A stretch of DNA of 64,000 nucleotides from NCBI GenBank assembly GCA_944321895.1, contig CALUNA010000001.1, positions 186,001-250,000 of the forward strand, in the 5' to 3' direction. The notes beneath the pieces were generated by a model. The model saw nothing but the letters and a program-made list of their open reading frames with translations, was not told where the DNA came from and did no database searches. Origin of the DNA: an uncultured Bacteroidales bacterium. GTDB taxonomy: Bacteria; Bacteroidota; Bacteroidia; Bacteroidales; Paludibacteraceae. Of this stretch, positions 38,503 to 46,457 are shown in pieces (the first letter of the stretch is position 1; each line of letters opens with the position of its first letter). The translations under genes and the position numbers were made by a program.

Positions 38503-38601
38503 CAAACTGAAAGCGGAAATGCGGTTTTTGCTGTATTTTTATAGTGCAGATTGCATGTGGCTTTTAGATTGTAAATCATTATTCAATAACAACATATCAA
38601 A

Positions 38602-39390
38602 ATGACTATCACTATTATTGGTATTGGAAATATGGGCGGTGCCATTGCCCGCGGTTTGTGTGCCGGAACGTTGATTGCTCCCGGTAATATCCGTGTGTCC
38701 GACCCCGACCAATCGCATTTGGAAGCGATGAAACGCTTCAATCCTGATGTCCGGACGTTTTCAGACAACAAGGCGGCTGTAATTGATGCGGACATCGTCT
38801 TATTGGCTGTAAAACCATGGTTGGTGGAAACGGTGGCCGAAGAAATTGCGGACTCGTTGGATTCGCAGCGGCAAATACTCATTTCGATTGCGGCTGGCGT
38901 GGAACTGCAAAAACTGCAAATGCTGTTCGGCTTCAAACAGGCTTTGTTCCGCATTATCCCGAACACGGCTATTGATGTGCGGCAGAGCGTGAATACGATT
39001 TCGTCGCTTAATGCCACGCCGGAACAGGAACAGCTCGTATGCGATATTTTCAACGAGCTCGGCCATTCCTACCTTGTGCCGGAAAAACAGCTGGATGCTT
39101 TGATGGCCTTGTCGAGTTGCGGCATTGCCTATGCGTTCCGCTATATCCGCGCAGCGATGGAAGGCGGCGTTGAAATGGGGATATACCCCAATGTGGCCAA
39201 AGAAGTCGTGTTGCAGACCTTGCGCGGGGCTGTCGAGTTGCTGGAACATACGGGAAACCATCCCGAAGCGGAGATAGACAAGGTAACAACGCCCGGCGGC
39301 ATAACCATCAAGGGGTTGAACGAAATGGAAGCGGCCGGTTTTACGACGGCTGTTATCAAAGGTTTGCGGGCATCATTGATAAAACATTAA
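38602..39390 (+). CDS. proC: Pyrroline-5-carboxylate reductase
   Basis: A 262-residue NADP(H)-dependent enzyme that performs the last step of proline biosynthesis. MTITIIGIGNMGGAIARGL contains the Rossmann glycine motif. The later AVKPW, SIAAGVELQKLQ, RIIPNTAIDVRQ, and the C-terminal TTPGGITIKGLNEMEAAGF match the family, including the dimer-forming helices. Length is normal. The XRE-cupin regulator gene follows 18 bp later. Confidence 0.96.
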   Translation: MTITIIGIGNMGGAIARGLCAGTLIAPGNIRVSDPDQSHLEAMKRFNPDVRTFSDNKAAVIDADIVLLAVKPWLVETVAEEIADSLDSQRQILISIAAGVELQKLQMLFGFKQALFRIIPNTAIDVRQSVNTISSLNATPEQEQLVCDIFNELGHSYLVPEKQLDALMALSSCGIAYAFRYIRAAMEGGVEMGIYPNVAKEVVLQTLRGAVELLEHTGNHPEAEIDKVTTPGGITIKGLNEMEAAGFTTAVIKGLRASLIKH

Positions 39391-39408
39391 TTTGAAGGAA
39401 ATTACGAT

Positions 39409-39957
39409 ATGAACGAACAAATCAGACAGATAGCCATGCGGCTGGCCGGTTTGCGCGATGCGCTGGACTTGTCGGTGGAAGAAATGGCTGCCAAAGCCGG
39501 AGTTTCGGCAGACGACATCAGGCTGTATGAATCGGGCAATTCCGATATTCCGATGAGCTTCCTGTGCAGTGTGGCGCAGGCTTGCGGTGTGGAAACCAGC
39601 ACATTGGTGAGCGGTGCGGAACCTCATTCCCAGAGTTTTTACCTGACACGCAAAGGCACGGGACCTTCCGTGGAGCGTGTGTCGGCATATAAGTACAACG
39701 ATTTGGCCAGCGGTTTCAAAAACGCGAAATCCACGCCGTTTGAAGTCACGGTGGAGCCGAACGACAAGCCGATGCACCTGAATACCCATGCCGGACAGGA
39801 ATTCAACCTGGTGCTGGAAGGCACGCTGATGCTGCAGATTGCTGGTACGAACCTGATTCTGACCGAAGGGGACAGCATCTATTTTGATGCGACCAAACCG
39901 CACGGAATGAAAGCCATGAACAACGCCAAAGTACGTTTCTTGGCCATAATCATCTAA
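39409..39957 (+). CDS. XRE-family regulator with C-terminal cupin domain
   Basis: A 182-residue protein: a helix-turn-helix of the XRE type at about 6-65 (LRDALDLSVEEMAAKAGVSADDIRLYESG), and a cupin domain at about 110-180 (MHLNTHAGQEFNLVLEGTLMLQ ... EGDSIYFDATKPHGMKA). The cupin has the histidines of the two classical cupin motifs, so metal or small-molecule binding is likely. It is followed 21 bp later by the acyl-CoA synthetase, and this pair is most simply read as a regulator of that enzyme that senses its substrate or product. Nothing in the sequence identifies the ligand. Confidence 0.88.
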   Translation: MNEQIRQIAMRLAGLRDALDLSVEEMAAKAGVSADDIRLYESGNSDIPMSFLCSVAQACGVETSTLVSGAEPHSQSFYLTRKGTGPSVERVSAYKYNDLASGFKNAKSTPFEVTVEPNDKPMHLNTHAGQEFNLVLEGTLMLQIAGTNLILTEGDSIYFDATKPHGMKAMNNAKVRFLAIII

Positions 39958-39978
39958 TTGTAAACAGAAAGGAGATAT

Positions 39979-41637
39979 ATGTTGTTGCAAAAATATCTGG
40001 CACAGACGGAATTCAGTTCCTACGAAGACTTTTGCCAAAATTACCGGTTGACCGTTCCCGACGATTTTAATTTCGGTTACGATATTGTGGATGAATGGGC
40101 GGCGCAGGAACCGGACAAACTGGCGCTTTTGTGGACAAACGACCACGGAGAGTGCAAGCGTTTTACGTTTGCCGACATGAAGCGTGAAACCGACAATACG
40201 GCGGCCTATTTCCAATCGTTGGGCATAAAAAAAGGCGATATGGTCATGGCCATCCTGAAACGGCGTTACGAGTTTTGGTTTACAATTGTTGCCTTGCACA
40301 AAATCGGTGCTGTGATTATTCCGGCTACCCATTTGCTCACCAAAAAGGACATTGTTTACCGCAATAACGCGGCCAGCATCAAGGCGATTATCGCCGTAGG
40401 CGAAGAACCTATCATTACGCATATAAACGATGCCATGCCGGAATCGCCGACTATTCAGTTCCTGATTTCCGTGGGCAGCATTGTGCCCGATGGCTGGCAC
40501 GATTTCCATGCGGAGCGTCGGCATGCGGGCGTGTTCGTGCGTCCGGTGGAACATAACAAAAGCACGGACCCGATGCTGTTCAGTTTTACGTCAGGAACGA
40601 CCGGAAATCCCAAACTGGTGATGCATAACTTTGCTTATCCGCTGGCGCATATCATAACGGCCAAATATTGGCACAACCTGCATGAAAAGAGTTTGCATCT
40701 GACCATTGCCGACACCGGATGGCTCAAAGCCGTTTGGGGAAAACTGTACGGGCAATGGATTGTGGGCGCGGCTGTTTTTGTGTACGACCATGAGAAGTTT
40801 ACGCCTGCCGACATGCTGGCCATGATTGAGAAATACAAACTGACATCCTTGTGTGCGCCTCCCACCATTTTCCGTTTCCTGATTCGGGAGGACTTGACGA
40901 AATACGATTTGTCGAGCCTGGAATGGTGCACGATAGCCGGCGAGGCATTGAATCCGGCTGTGTATGAGCAGTTTCATCAACTGACGGGCATAAAACTGCG
41001 CGAAGGCTACGGCCAGAGCGAAACGACCTTGTCCGTGCTAACGCCGCCTTGGATAGAGCCCAAGCCGGGAAGCATGGGGCGTCCGAGCCCGCACTACGAT
41101 GTGGATTTGCTGACGCCCGACGGGCGCAGTGCCGAGGTTGGTGAGCAGGGGCAAATCGTTATCCGCATAGACAAACAATATCCAGCCGGTCTGTTCGATG
41201 GCTATTACCGCAGCCAGGAACTGACCGATGAGGTTCGGCACGATGGCGTGTATTACACCGGTGATTTGGCCTGGAAGGACGAGGACGGATATTTCTGGTT
41301 TGTCGGCCGTGCCGATGATGTCATCAAAAGTTCCGGTTACCGTATTGGCCCGTTCGAGGTGGAAAGCGCGCTTATGACGCATCCGGCGGTGGTTGAATGT
41401 GCCATCACGGGCGTTCCGGATGAGATTCGCGGACAGGTGGTCAAGGCAACTATCGTGTTGGCCAGGGACTATAAAGCCAAGGCCGGTCCCGAGCTGGTCA
41501 AGGAAATACAGGATCATGTGAAAGCCGTCACGGCGCCCTACAAATATCCGCGGGTTGTGGAGTTTGTGGATGAGTTGCCGAAAACCATTTCCGGCAAAAT
41601 CCGCCGCGTGGAAATCCGCAAAAAGGATGCCCGTTAA
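39979..41637 (+). CDS. AMP-dependent acyl-CoA synthetase, ACSM-like
   Basis: A 552-residue adenylate-forming enzyme. The AMP-binding P-loop-like motif is FSFTSGTTGNPK; further motifs are GEALNPAVYEQF, GYGQSETTL, YYTGDLAWKDEDGYFWFVGRADDVIK (hinge) and PKTISGKIRR with the C-terminal catalytic lysine. Overall resemblance is to medium-chain (ACSM-type) acyl-CoA synthetases rather than to acetyl-CoA synthetase. It would activate a carboxylic acid to an acyl-AMP and then acyl-CoA. Its last 4 bp overlap the convergent HhH gene. Confidence 0.92.
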   Translation: MLLQKYLAQTEFSSYEDFCQNYRLTVPDDFNFGYDIVDEWAAQEPDKLALLWTNDHGECKRFTFADMKRETDNTAAYFQSLGIKKGDMVMAILKRRYEFWFTIVALHKIGAVIIPATHLLTKKDIVYRNNAASIKAIIAVGEEPIITHINDAMPESPTIQFLISVGSIVPDGWHDFHAERRHAGVFVRPVEHNKSTDPMLFSFTSGTTGNPKLVMHNFAYPLAHIITAKYWHNLHEKSLHLTIADTGWLKAVWGKLYGQWIVGAAVFVYDHEKFTPADMLAMIEKYKLTSLCAPPTIFRFLIREDLTKYDLSSLEWCTIAGEALNPAVYEQFHQLTGIKLREGYGQSETTLSVLTPPWIEPKPGSMGRPSPHYDVDLLTPDGRSAEVGEQGQIVIRIDKQYPAGLFDGYYRSQELTDEVRHDGVYYTGDLAWKDEDGYFWFVGRADDVIKSSGYRIGPFEVESALMTHPAVVECAITGVPDEIRGQVVKATIVLARDYKAKAGPELVKEIQDHVKAVTAPYKYPRVVEFVDELPKTISGKIRRVEIRKKDAR

Positions 41638-42578
41638 GGCGTTTCAAATGACAAATAGGGTCGCAACCGCTGCAAATCAGCATCGCTCAGTTCATCCAAT
41701 GTCCGTAATTGCTCCAGGTCGGAGAGTTTGATTTTGAGCCGGCGCAGTTCGTAAATGGCCCGGGCTTGCGTGAACGTAAGGTACGGATGCCGTTTCAGGC
41801 TTTCGACGGATGCGCGGTTTACATACAATGGCGTGACAAGGGAACTGTCTACCGTAAAGGAATCTTTTATGCGTAGGTAGTTCTCTTCGTTCATGTGCGG
41901 GACTTCGCGCAGTTGTTCCACGCGGTAAAATCCGCCCAATTGTTCCCTGTAACGCACAATACTTTGGGCATACCATCGCCCGATGCCGCGTATCATCATC
42001 AGCTCGGTCGTATCGGCAGTGTTCAGTTCCAACACGGTGTCTTTTTTCTGTGTGAAAACCGGTTTTCGTGGTGTGGTATCCGTTTTTACGGGAACGATTT
42101 CCGTTTCCGTTTTTTGGATTTGTATGTAAGGTTCCAGTTCCCGATATTTTTCTTCCGGTATGCCGTAGATGCGTGCAAAGTCTTCGGGCTTGCGGAACTT
42201 TCCGCCTTTGGCGCGGTATTTCAATATATTTCCGGCAATGTACGGGCGCAGGCCCAAGCGGACAAAATCGGCTGAATCGGCGGTGTTCGGATCGAACGGA
42301 AAGAGCTGATATGGATATTCTTCCGTTTGTTTTCTTGTCCTGTGTGCGGATTGCTGCCATCCGGACTTGTTGTAGCTGCGGTATTTTTGTTGTTCCTGCA
42401 GAGAGTCTTCAAAGGCTTTTAATTCGTTCTGGAATTCTTGTGTGGCCATATGGTCGGCATCGTCATCATGAAAAAGGAGCGGCAGCAAATGCGTGGCCGC
42501 TATGGTAAGCAAGATCAATGCAATCAGAGTCAGTACGCCGATTCGTTGCGATTTGGAAAAAAAGAAGAAATCTTTCAT
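41634..42578 (-). CDS. Membrane-anchored helix-hairpin-helix protein (ComEA-related)
   Basis: A 314-residue protein with one N-terminal membrane helix (about 14-36) and three helix-hairpin-helix repeats in the exported part: FDPNTADSADFVRLGLRPYIAGNILKYRAKGG, LNTADTTELMMIRGIGRWYAQSIVRYREQLGG and a degenerate third one (VNRASVESLKRHPYLTFTQARAIYELRR). ComEA proteins bind incoming DNA during competence. A long ComEA-related protein of this kind is common in Bacteroidales, but its role in DNA uptake is unproven. The ComEC tail at the start of the window is far away. Confidence 0.82.
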   Translation of the reverse strand: MKDFFFFSKSQRIGVLTLIALILLTIAATHLLPLLFHDDDADHMATQEFQNELKAFEDSLQEQQKYRSYNKSGWQQSAHRTRKQTEEYPYQLFPFDPNTADSADFVRLGLRPYIAGNILKYRAKGGKFRKPEDFARIYGIPEEKYRELEPYIQIQKTETEIVPVKTDTTPRKPVFTQKKDTVLELNTADTTELMMIRGIGRWYAQSIVRYREQLGGFYRVEQLREVPHMNEENYLRIKDSFTVDSSLVTPLYVNRASVESLKRHPYLTFTQARAIYELRRLKIKLSDLEQLRTLDELSDADLQRLRPYLSFETP

Positions 42579-42599
42579 GGTATGTTTCTATGTTTTTTA

Positions 42600-42607
42600 T
42601 ACTTTTG
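42600..42607 (+). promoter_or_regulatory. -7 element before the small membrane protein gene
   Basis: TACTTTTG, 22 bp before the ATG at 42630. No suitable TTG found at 20 bp. Confidence 0.4.
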
Positions 42608-42629
42608 CAGCCTGATTAAATCGGATTGC

Positions 42630-43031
42630 ATGTGGGTTTTGGTCCTTATTTTGTTTTTAGCCATTGGCACCCTGTTTTTTTTAGCTTATGTGTTGCGTAA
42701 ACGCAGGCCAAATTCGCCTCGCGAAGAGGCTGCCAAGCCGACTGTTCCAGCTGACTGTTGTGGGCAACATGCCGTGTGTGAGCGTGACAGCCTGTTGAAC
42801 AAGGGGCTGGAAATCGTTTATTACGATGATGAAGAACTGGATGCGTTGGCCGGCATTTCACCCATCGATTTCACACCGGAACAGCTGCAGCAACTGGAAT
42901 ACGTGTTCTATACCTTGCAGGAAAAGGATGTGGCCGGTTGGTTGCGTAGTCTTCAGGCACGTAATATTCAATTGCCGGTTGATTTGCGGGAGGAGGCCTT
43001 GTTTATTGTCAGTGAACGCCGTAACAGATAA
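42630..43031 (+). CDS. Small single-pass membrane protein, unknown function
   Basis: 133 residues from the ATG at 42630 (MWVLVLILFLAIGTLFFLAYVLRKRR). An N-terminal membrane helix of about 21 residues ends in a basic stop-transfer cluster, followed by a cytoplasmic polar domain with ELDALAGISPIDFTPEQLQQLEYVFYTLQ and a C-terminal helical part. The domain looks folded, but I do not recognise it. The frame is open to 42438 on this strand; the upstream part overlaps the HhH gene and has no protein character. It converges with, and overlaps by 64 bp, the CPBP protease gene. Confidence 0.65.
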   Translation: MWVLVLILFLAIGTLFFLAYVLRKRRPNSPREEAAKPTVPADCCGQHAVCERDSLLNKGLEIVYYDDEELDALAGISPIDFTPEQLQQLEYVFYTLQEKDVAGWLRSLQARNIQLPVDLREEALFIVSERRNR

Positions 43032-43855
43032 ATTCCCACACAGCACAATATACCGCTCAGAATTCCGGCCCACAGTGTGGCACCGAACCCAAACGAATCC
43101 AATGCTCCTTCATTCCAGTTATTTTGTTCCACAATGTAGTAGCTGATGACGGCAAAAGCATTGTTGGTGAAATGTGCCAGTATGGGTAGCCATAAACTTC
43201 CACTCCAAACATACAGATAACCAAACAGGGCGCCCAACAGCATACGTGGGACAAATCCATAAAATTGCAGGTGGATGGCGCTGAAAAGGATGGCACTTGC
43301 CCAAATGGCCGCGTGTATCCTGCCTTTTTCTGAAAACAGGCGCAACAGAACGCCCCGGAACAACAGTTCTTCGGAAAAAGCAGGCAAAATGGCCATAAGC
43401 AAGATATTGAATAACAGTGTGGAAAAGCTTTCGGAAGACAGGAATCTTTCTGTCAGCAGGTTTGCCGCGTCTTCCGATGCCTTCATCCATGCCTCCATTT
43501 CCGATAAGAATGCCGGTAATTCCATGTGGCGGTTCCATTCGCTGAGCAGATTGATAAACGGCAAGGCAATCAGCATGAAAATGATTATGCTTGCAGCTGC
43601 CGGCCAGGTGATTTTCCGGCTGAGTCCTGCAACAGCCAACGGTTGCTCGTAGCATAAATACATATACACCAGGCATGGAACAATCATGACCCCGACCGAT
43701 TGCAATAGCTGCATGATTTTGAGTGAGCCGGTTGTCTGACTGCCGCCCGTAAGCAGAAACCACAAGCCCATGGCAATTATTGAGCACAATATCATGCAAG
43801 CAACCAAAAGAAGTGCTTTCAGTAGGAAATGCGCATGTTGAAATTTTCCTTTCAT
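42968..43855 (-). CDS. CPBP family intramembrane glutamic endopeptidase
   Basis: A 295-residue protein with about eight membrane helices and the motifs of the CAAX protease/bacteriocin-processing (ABI) family: EELLFRGVLLRLF (paired glutamates), then AIHLQFYGFVPRM and AHFTNNAFAV (HxxxN). Members cleave within the membrane, or serve in bacteriocin immunity or protein secretion. Substrate unknown. The -7 element TATCTTTG at 43883-43876 on this strand lies 21 bp before the ATG. Confidence 0.88.
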   Translation of the reverse strand: MKGKFQHAHFLLKALLLVACMILCSIIAMGLWFLLTGGSQTTGSLKIMQLLQSVGVMIVPCLVYMYLCYEQPLAVAGLSRKITWPAAASIIIFMLIALPFINLLSEWNRHMELPAFLSEMEAWMKASEDAANLLTERFLSSESFSTLLFNILLMAILPAFSEELLFRGVLLRLFSEKGRIHAAIWASAILFSAIHLQFYGFVPRMLLGALFGYLYVWSGSLWLPILAHFTNNAFAVISYYIVEQNNWNEGALDSFGFGATLWAGILSGILCCVGIYLLRRSLTINKASSRKSTGN

Positions 43856-44010
43856 AATTCGTTTTTGTTAATGGGCAAAGATACATAAAATAGCAGGATT
43901 TGTAAGCATGTGTTTCCGATTGACTGGCTTTTTGTGATGTAATTGTTTCATTTTGGAAGAAAAACACTCATCAAAATGATGAAATAATTTAAACGATACG
44001 TATAATATTA

Positions 44011-44018
44011 TATATTTG
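44011..44018 (+). promoter_or_regulatory. -7 promoter element for mnmA
   Basis: TATATTTG 29 bp before the mnmA ATG, in a very AT-rich stretch; no TTG at 20 bp. Confidence 0.4.
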
Positions 44019-44047
44019 CAGGAAAATCTTTTGAGACTTCAGTTGTT

Positions 44048-45115
44048 ATGAAAAAAGTATTGGTGGCCATGAGCGGTGGCACGGACAGTTCGGTTGCTTG
44101 CATGCTGTTGCGTGAACAAGGTTATGACATACAAGGTGTTACAATGCGCATGTGGGATACGCCGGCCAAATTCAGTAGGCCGGAGCAAGAAGAGCCGGAT
44201 TATATCCTGGAGGCACGTCGTCTGGCAGCGGAGCTGAACTTTCCGCATCATGTCATGGACATGCGGCAGGTCTTTCGTCAATGTGTCATAGGCGATTTTG
44301 TCAGTGAATATTTGTCTGGCCGTACCCCGAATCCTTGTGTTCAGTGCAACATACATGTCAAAACAAAATATTTGCTGCAGAAGGCAAATGAGCTTGGTTG
44401 TGAGTATGTTGCCACAGGACATTATGCCAATGTCGTAGAGGAAAACGGCGTGTTTTTCATTGAAAAAGGCTTGGATGTGAAAAAGGATCAGTCATATTTT
44501 TTGTGGGGCCTTTCACAAGATGTGTTGCGGCGCATGATTTTTCCGTTGGGCAATTATACAAAGCGGGAAATTCGTGCCAAGGCTTATGCCGCCGGTTTCA
44601 GGCATATAGCTGAAAAAACGGAAAGCCAGGATATCTGTTTCATTGACGATGATTACCGGGATTTTCTCAAAATGCAGCTTCCTGACATGGACCAGCGTAT
44701 CGGCCAGGGAAATTTTCTGGATGTTTCAGGCAATGTTGTGGGAAAACATAACGGTTTCCCGTATTATACCATTGGACAACGCAAAGGTTTGGGTATTGCC
44801 ATGGGAGAACCTATGTATGTCCTGAAAATAAATGCGGAAACCAATGAAATTACGATAGGTTCAAAAGAAAATCTGCAAATAGCTGAAATGCAGTTGCGTA
44901 ACTGTAACTTTCCCAGGCCGGAATTGTTGTCGGCAAATGAGGTGCTCTTGGTTCGGATTCGATATAAAAGCCACGCCATTCCGGCATATGTGGAAAAAAT
45001 AGATGGTAATCGTGCTGTCGTGAAGTTTGTTTCACCGGTAGATGCAATAACACCCGGGCAGTCGGCTGTCATTTACCGGAATGAAAGATTGCTGGGAGGA
45101 GGCATTATTTGCTAA
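44048..45115 (+). CDS. mnmA: tRNA-uridine 2-sulfurtransferase
   Basis: A 355-residue enzyme that puts sulfur on C2 of U34 in tRNA-Lys, -Glu and -Gln. Motifs: AMSGGTDSSVA (ATP-PP loop, 7-17); catalytic cysteines C97/C100 in NPCVQCN and C197 in SQDICFIDD; GHYA; YTIGQRKGLGIA and the C-terminal beta-barrel end ITPGQSAVIY. The nucleophile (C97) and the persulfide-holding C197 are both present, so it should be active. It is a single gene, with its own promoter, followed by the small RNA copies. Confidence 0.95.
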   Translation: MKKVLVAMSGGTDSSVACMLLREQGYDIQGVTMRMWDTPAKFSRPEQEEPDYILEARRLAAELNFPHHVMDMRQVFRQCVIGDFVSEYLSGRTPNPCVQCNIHVKTKYLLQKANELGCEYVATGHYANVVEENGVFFIEKGLDVKKDQSYFLWGLSQDVLRRMIFPLGNYTKREIRAKAYAAGFRHIAEKTESQDICFIDDDYRDFLKMQLPDMDQRIGQGNFLDVSGNVVGKHNGFPYYTIGQRKGLGIAMGEPMYVLKINAETNEITIGSKENLQIAEMQLRNCNFPRPELLSANEVLLVRIRYKSHAIPAYVEKIDGNRAVVKFVSPVDAITPGQSAVIYRNERLLGGGIIC

Positions 45116-45147
45116 AATACGCAATATCTGTCCTGAAACTCAAAAAC

Positions 45148-45163
45148 TATGTTATAAAACATA
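45148..45163 (+). promoter_or_regulatory. Conserved palindromic box upstream of small RNA copy 1
   Basis: TATGTTATAAAACATA, an imperfect palindrome, 17 bp upstream of the TTG of the promoter. The same box, at nearly the same distance, precedes copy 3 (46317-46332) and in partial form copy 2 (45385-45397). Confidence 0.6.
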
Positions 45164-45180
45164 TTTTATAGCACATTTAC

Positions 45181-45211
45181 TTGCATGATACGATAGGATG
45201 CATTACTTTTG
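45181..45211 (+). promoter_or_regulatory. Promoter of small RNA copy 1
   Basis: TTG 45181-45183, a 20-bp spacer, TACTTTTG 45204-45211. Confidence 0.8.
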
Positions 45212-45216
45212 CACCG

Positions 45217-45287
45217 TGTTTTTTCATGGTATTAGATTTAAGGTTAATAATTAGGGTTGGGTTGTCGTGAGACAACCTTTCTTTTTT
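45217..45287 (+). ncRNA. Small RNA copy 1 (about 70 nt)
   Basis: The sequence begins a few bases after a consensus promoter and ends in a terminator. The segment ATGGTATTAGATTTAAGG is shared with the other two copies. The terminator is GGTTGTC (45260-45266), GUGA loop, GACAACC (45271-45277), then a T-run. GUGA is a GNRA tetraloop. A 5' stem, ACCGTG with CATGGT around 45213-45229, is possible but may lie partly before the start of the transcript. A 14-codon open frame from ATG is not kept in the other copies, so it is probably non-coding. The family may correspond to an already catalogued Bacteroidales small RNA. Confidence 0.7.
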
Positions 45288-45384
45288 GGGGGAAATACGG
45301 TTGATATGTCTCCCATTGTTTCCTCTGACAATGTTTTCCCTGTTTTGTTAATTAGTATTTGCGTGTGGTTCTTACGCCTAAAAA

Positions 45385-45397
45385 ATGTTATAAATCA
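45385..45397 (+). promoter_or_regulatory. Partial conserved box upstream of small RNA copy 2
   Basis: ATGTTATAAATCA matches the left part of the box at 45148-45163, with one change, at an equal distance (within 1 bp) from the promoter TTG. Confidence 0.45.
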
Positions 45398-45417
45398 GGG
45401 TTTTCGGAAGAAAAGTA

Positions 45418-45448
45418 TTGTACAATAAAATGCGATACGCTATTTTTG
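45418..45448 (+). promoter_or_regulatory. Promoter of small RNA copy 2
   Basis: TTG 45418-45420, a 20-bp spacer, TATTTTTG 45441-45448. Confidence 0.8.
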
Positions 45449-45454
45449 CATCGT

Positions 45455-45524
45455 GTTTTTCATGGTATTTAGATTTAAGGTTAATAATTAAGGTTGGGTT
45501 GTCGTGAGACAACCTTTCTTTTTT
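45455..45524 (+). ncRNA. Small RNA copy 2 (about 70 nt)
   Basis: Nearly the same as copy 1, with one inserted T (ATGGTATTTAGATTT) that breaks any reading frame. Terminator stem 45497-45503 with 45508-45514, GUGA loop, then a T-run. In the possible 5' stem, C to T changes one C-G pair to U-G, which keeps pairing. It lies 237 bp from copy 1, in the same orientation. Confidence 0.7.
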
Positions 45525-45575
45525 GTGTCTTACCTGTTTATTCGGCCTATCCGGCCGCTTTTTGTTTTGAGGAGG

Positions 45576-46226
45576 TTATTCCTTATCAAGCTCCAGCAAT
45601 CCGTATAAGTCATTCATAATTCGCACATGAGGATATAATTCCAATTCGGTTGCGGTAGTAACTCCATGTAAAACTCCGGCAAAGTTGATTGCTGCATTTT
45701 GGGCTGTTTCCGCATCTACGGTGCTGTCGCCAATGTAGAGGGTTTCTGCTGGTTCGGCACCTAAACATTGGATGGCGTATAACAAACCTTCCGGCGACGG
45801 TTTGGGCAATTGCACGTCTTCGCCTCCAACGATAATGTCCATAAATCCGGCCGGGAACTGCATGTCCAGCAGTTCTTGGATACGAAAGCGGTATTTGGTC
45901 GAAATGATTCCCAGTTGGGCACCGTTCCTCTTCAGTTCGGTCAGTACGGATTTTGTTTCGGGAAACAGCATTGTGTTTGCGGTCATGTGGATGTCGGCCT
46001 CTTTTGTGTATTCCTTTTTGAAACCGAGTAATGTGTTCTCGTCTTTGATGCCGGTGAGTATTGAAAATGATTCTTCGAGCGTTTTGCCGATGGTCCGTTT
46101 GATGGCATTGTCCGTTATCTGACCATATCCATGCCGCGCAAGTACGTTGCGAAAACAAGTTACGATACCTCTGGAGGAATCGACAAGCGTATAATCAAAG
46201 TCAAAAAGATAAGTTGTATAATTCAT
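45576..46226 (-). CDS. HAD-superfamily phosphatase, phosphoglycolate phosphatase-like
   Basis: 216 residues from the ATG at 46226 (MNYTTYLFDFDYTLVDSS); the frame runs to 46331 but that part crosses the gene's own -7 element (46248-46241) and the promoter region of small RNA copy 3. HAD motifs in order: FDFDYTLVDSS (nucleophile Asp in motif I), LGIISTKYRF (motif II), KPSPEGLLYA (motif III lysine) and YIGDSTVDAETAQNA (motif IV). The cap domain is of the helical C1 type as in PGP/Gph. The substrate, probably phosphoglycolate or a similar phosphate ester, cannot be assigned. It faces copy 2 tail to tail. Confidence 0.88.
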   Translation of the reverse strand: MNYTTYLFDFDYTLVDSSRGIVTCFRNVLARHGYGQITDNAIKRTIGKTLEESFSILTGIKDENTLLGFKKEYTKEADIHMTANTMLFPETKSVLTELKRNGAQLGIISTKYRFRIQELLDMQFPAGFMDIIVGGEDVQLPKPSPEGLLYAIQCLGAEPAETLYIGDSTVDAETAQNAAINFAGVLHGVTTATELELYPHVRIMNDLYGLLELDKE

Positions 46227-46316
46227 AATCTGCTTTTTTGCAAAAGTACGGAAATAATGAAAAAGTTTTGTCTGAGTTTTGTACTTGTTTGTTGTTTGGC
46301 TTGTGAACGGATAAAA

Positions 46317-46332
46317 TATGTTATAAAACATA
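46317..46332 (+). promoter_or_regulatory. Conserved palindromic box upstream of small RNA copy 3
   Basis: TATGTTATAAAACATA, the same 16 bases as upstream of copy 1, with 18 bp to the promoter TTG. It also sits about 90 bp upstream of the divergent HAD gene start. Confidence 0.6.
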
Positions 46333-46350
46333 GTTTTGGAGCATTTTTAT

Positions 46351-46381
46351 TTGGTGGTTATGCAGGAAAGCATTACTTTTG
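46351..46381 (+). promoter_or_regulatory. Promoter of small RNA copy 3
   Basis: TTG 46351-46353, a 20-bp spacer, TACTTTTG 46374-46381. Confidence 0.8.
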
Positions 46382-46386
46382 CACCG

Positions 46387-46455
46387 TGTTTTTCATGGTA
46401 TTAGATTTAAGGTTAAGTAAAGATTGGGTTGTCGTGAGACAACCTTTCTTTTTTT
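46387..46455 (+). ncRNA. Small RNA copy 3 (about 70 nt)
   Basis: It has the same ATGGTATTAGATTTAAGGTT core as copy 1, then a shorter, changed middle (AAGTAAAGATTGG). Terminator stem GGTTGTC 46427-46433 with GACAACC 46438-46444, GUGA loop, and a T-run. All three copies keep the promoter, the 5' part and the terminator, while the middle 12-15 bases vary; that variable part may be the target-recognition segment. Confidence 0.7.
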
Positions 46456-46457
46456 GT

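Noticed and set aside
39373..40554. 393-codon frame on the minus strand under the XRE and synthetase genes
   Set aside because: Runs across two unrelated convincing genes in antisense; no domain recognised.
45232..45270. 14-codon peptide starting at the ATG in small RNA copy 1
   Set aside because: The frame is broken by an inserted T in copy 2 and is different in copy 3, so coding is unlikely.
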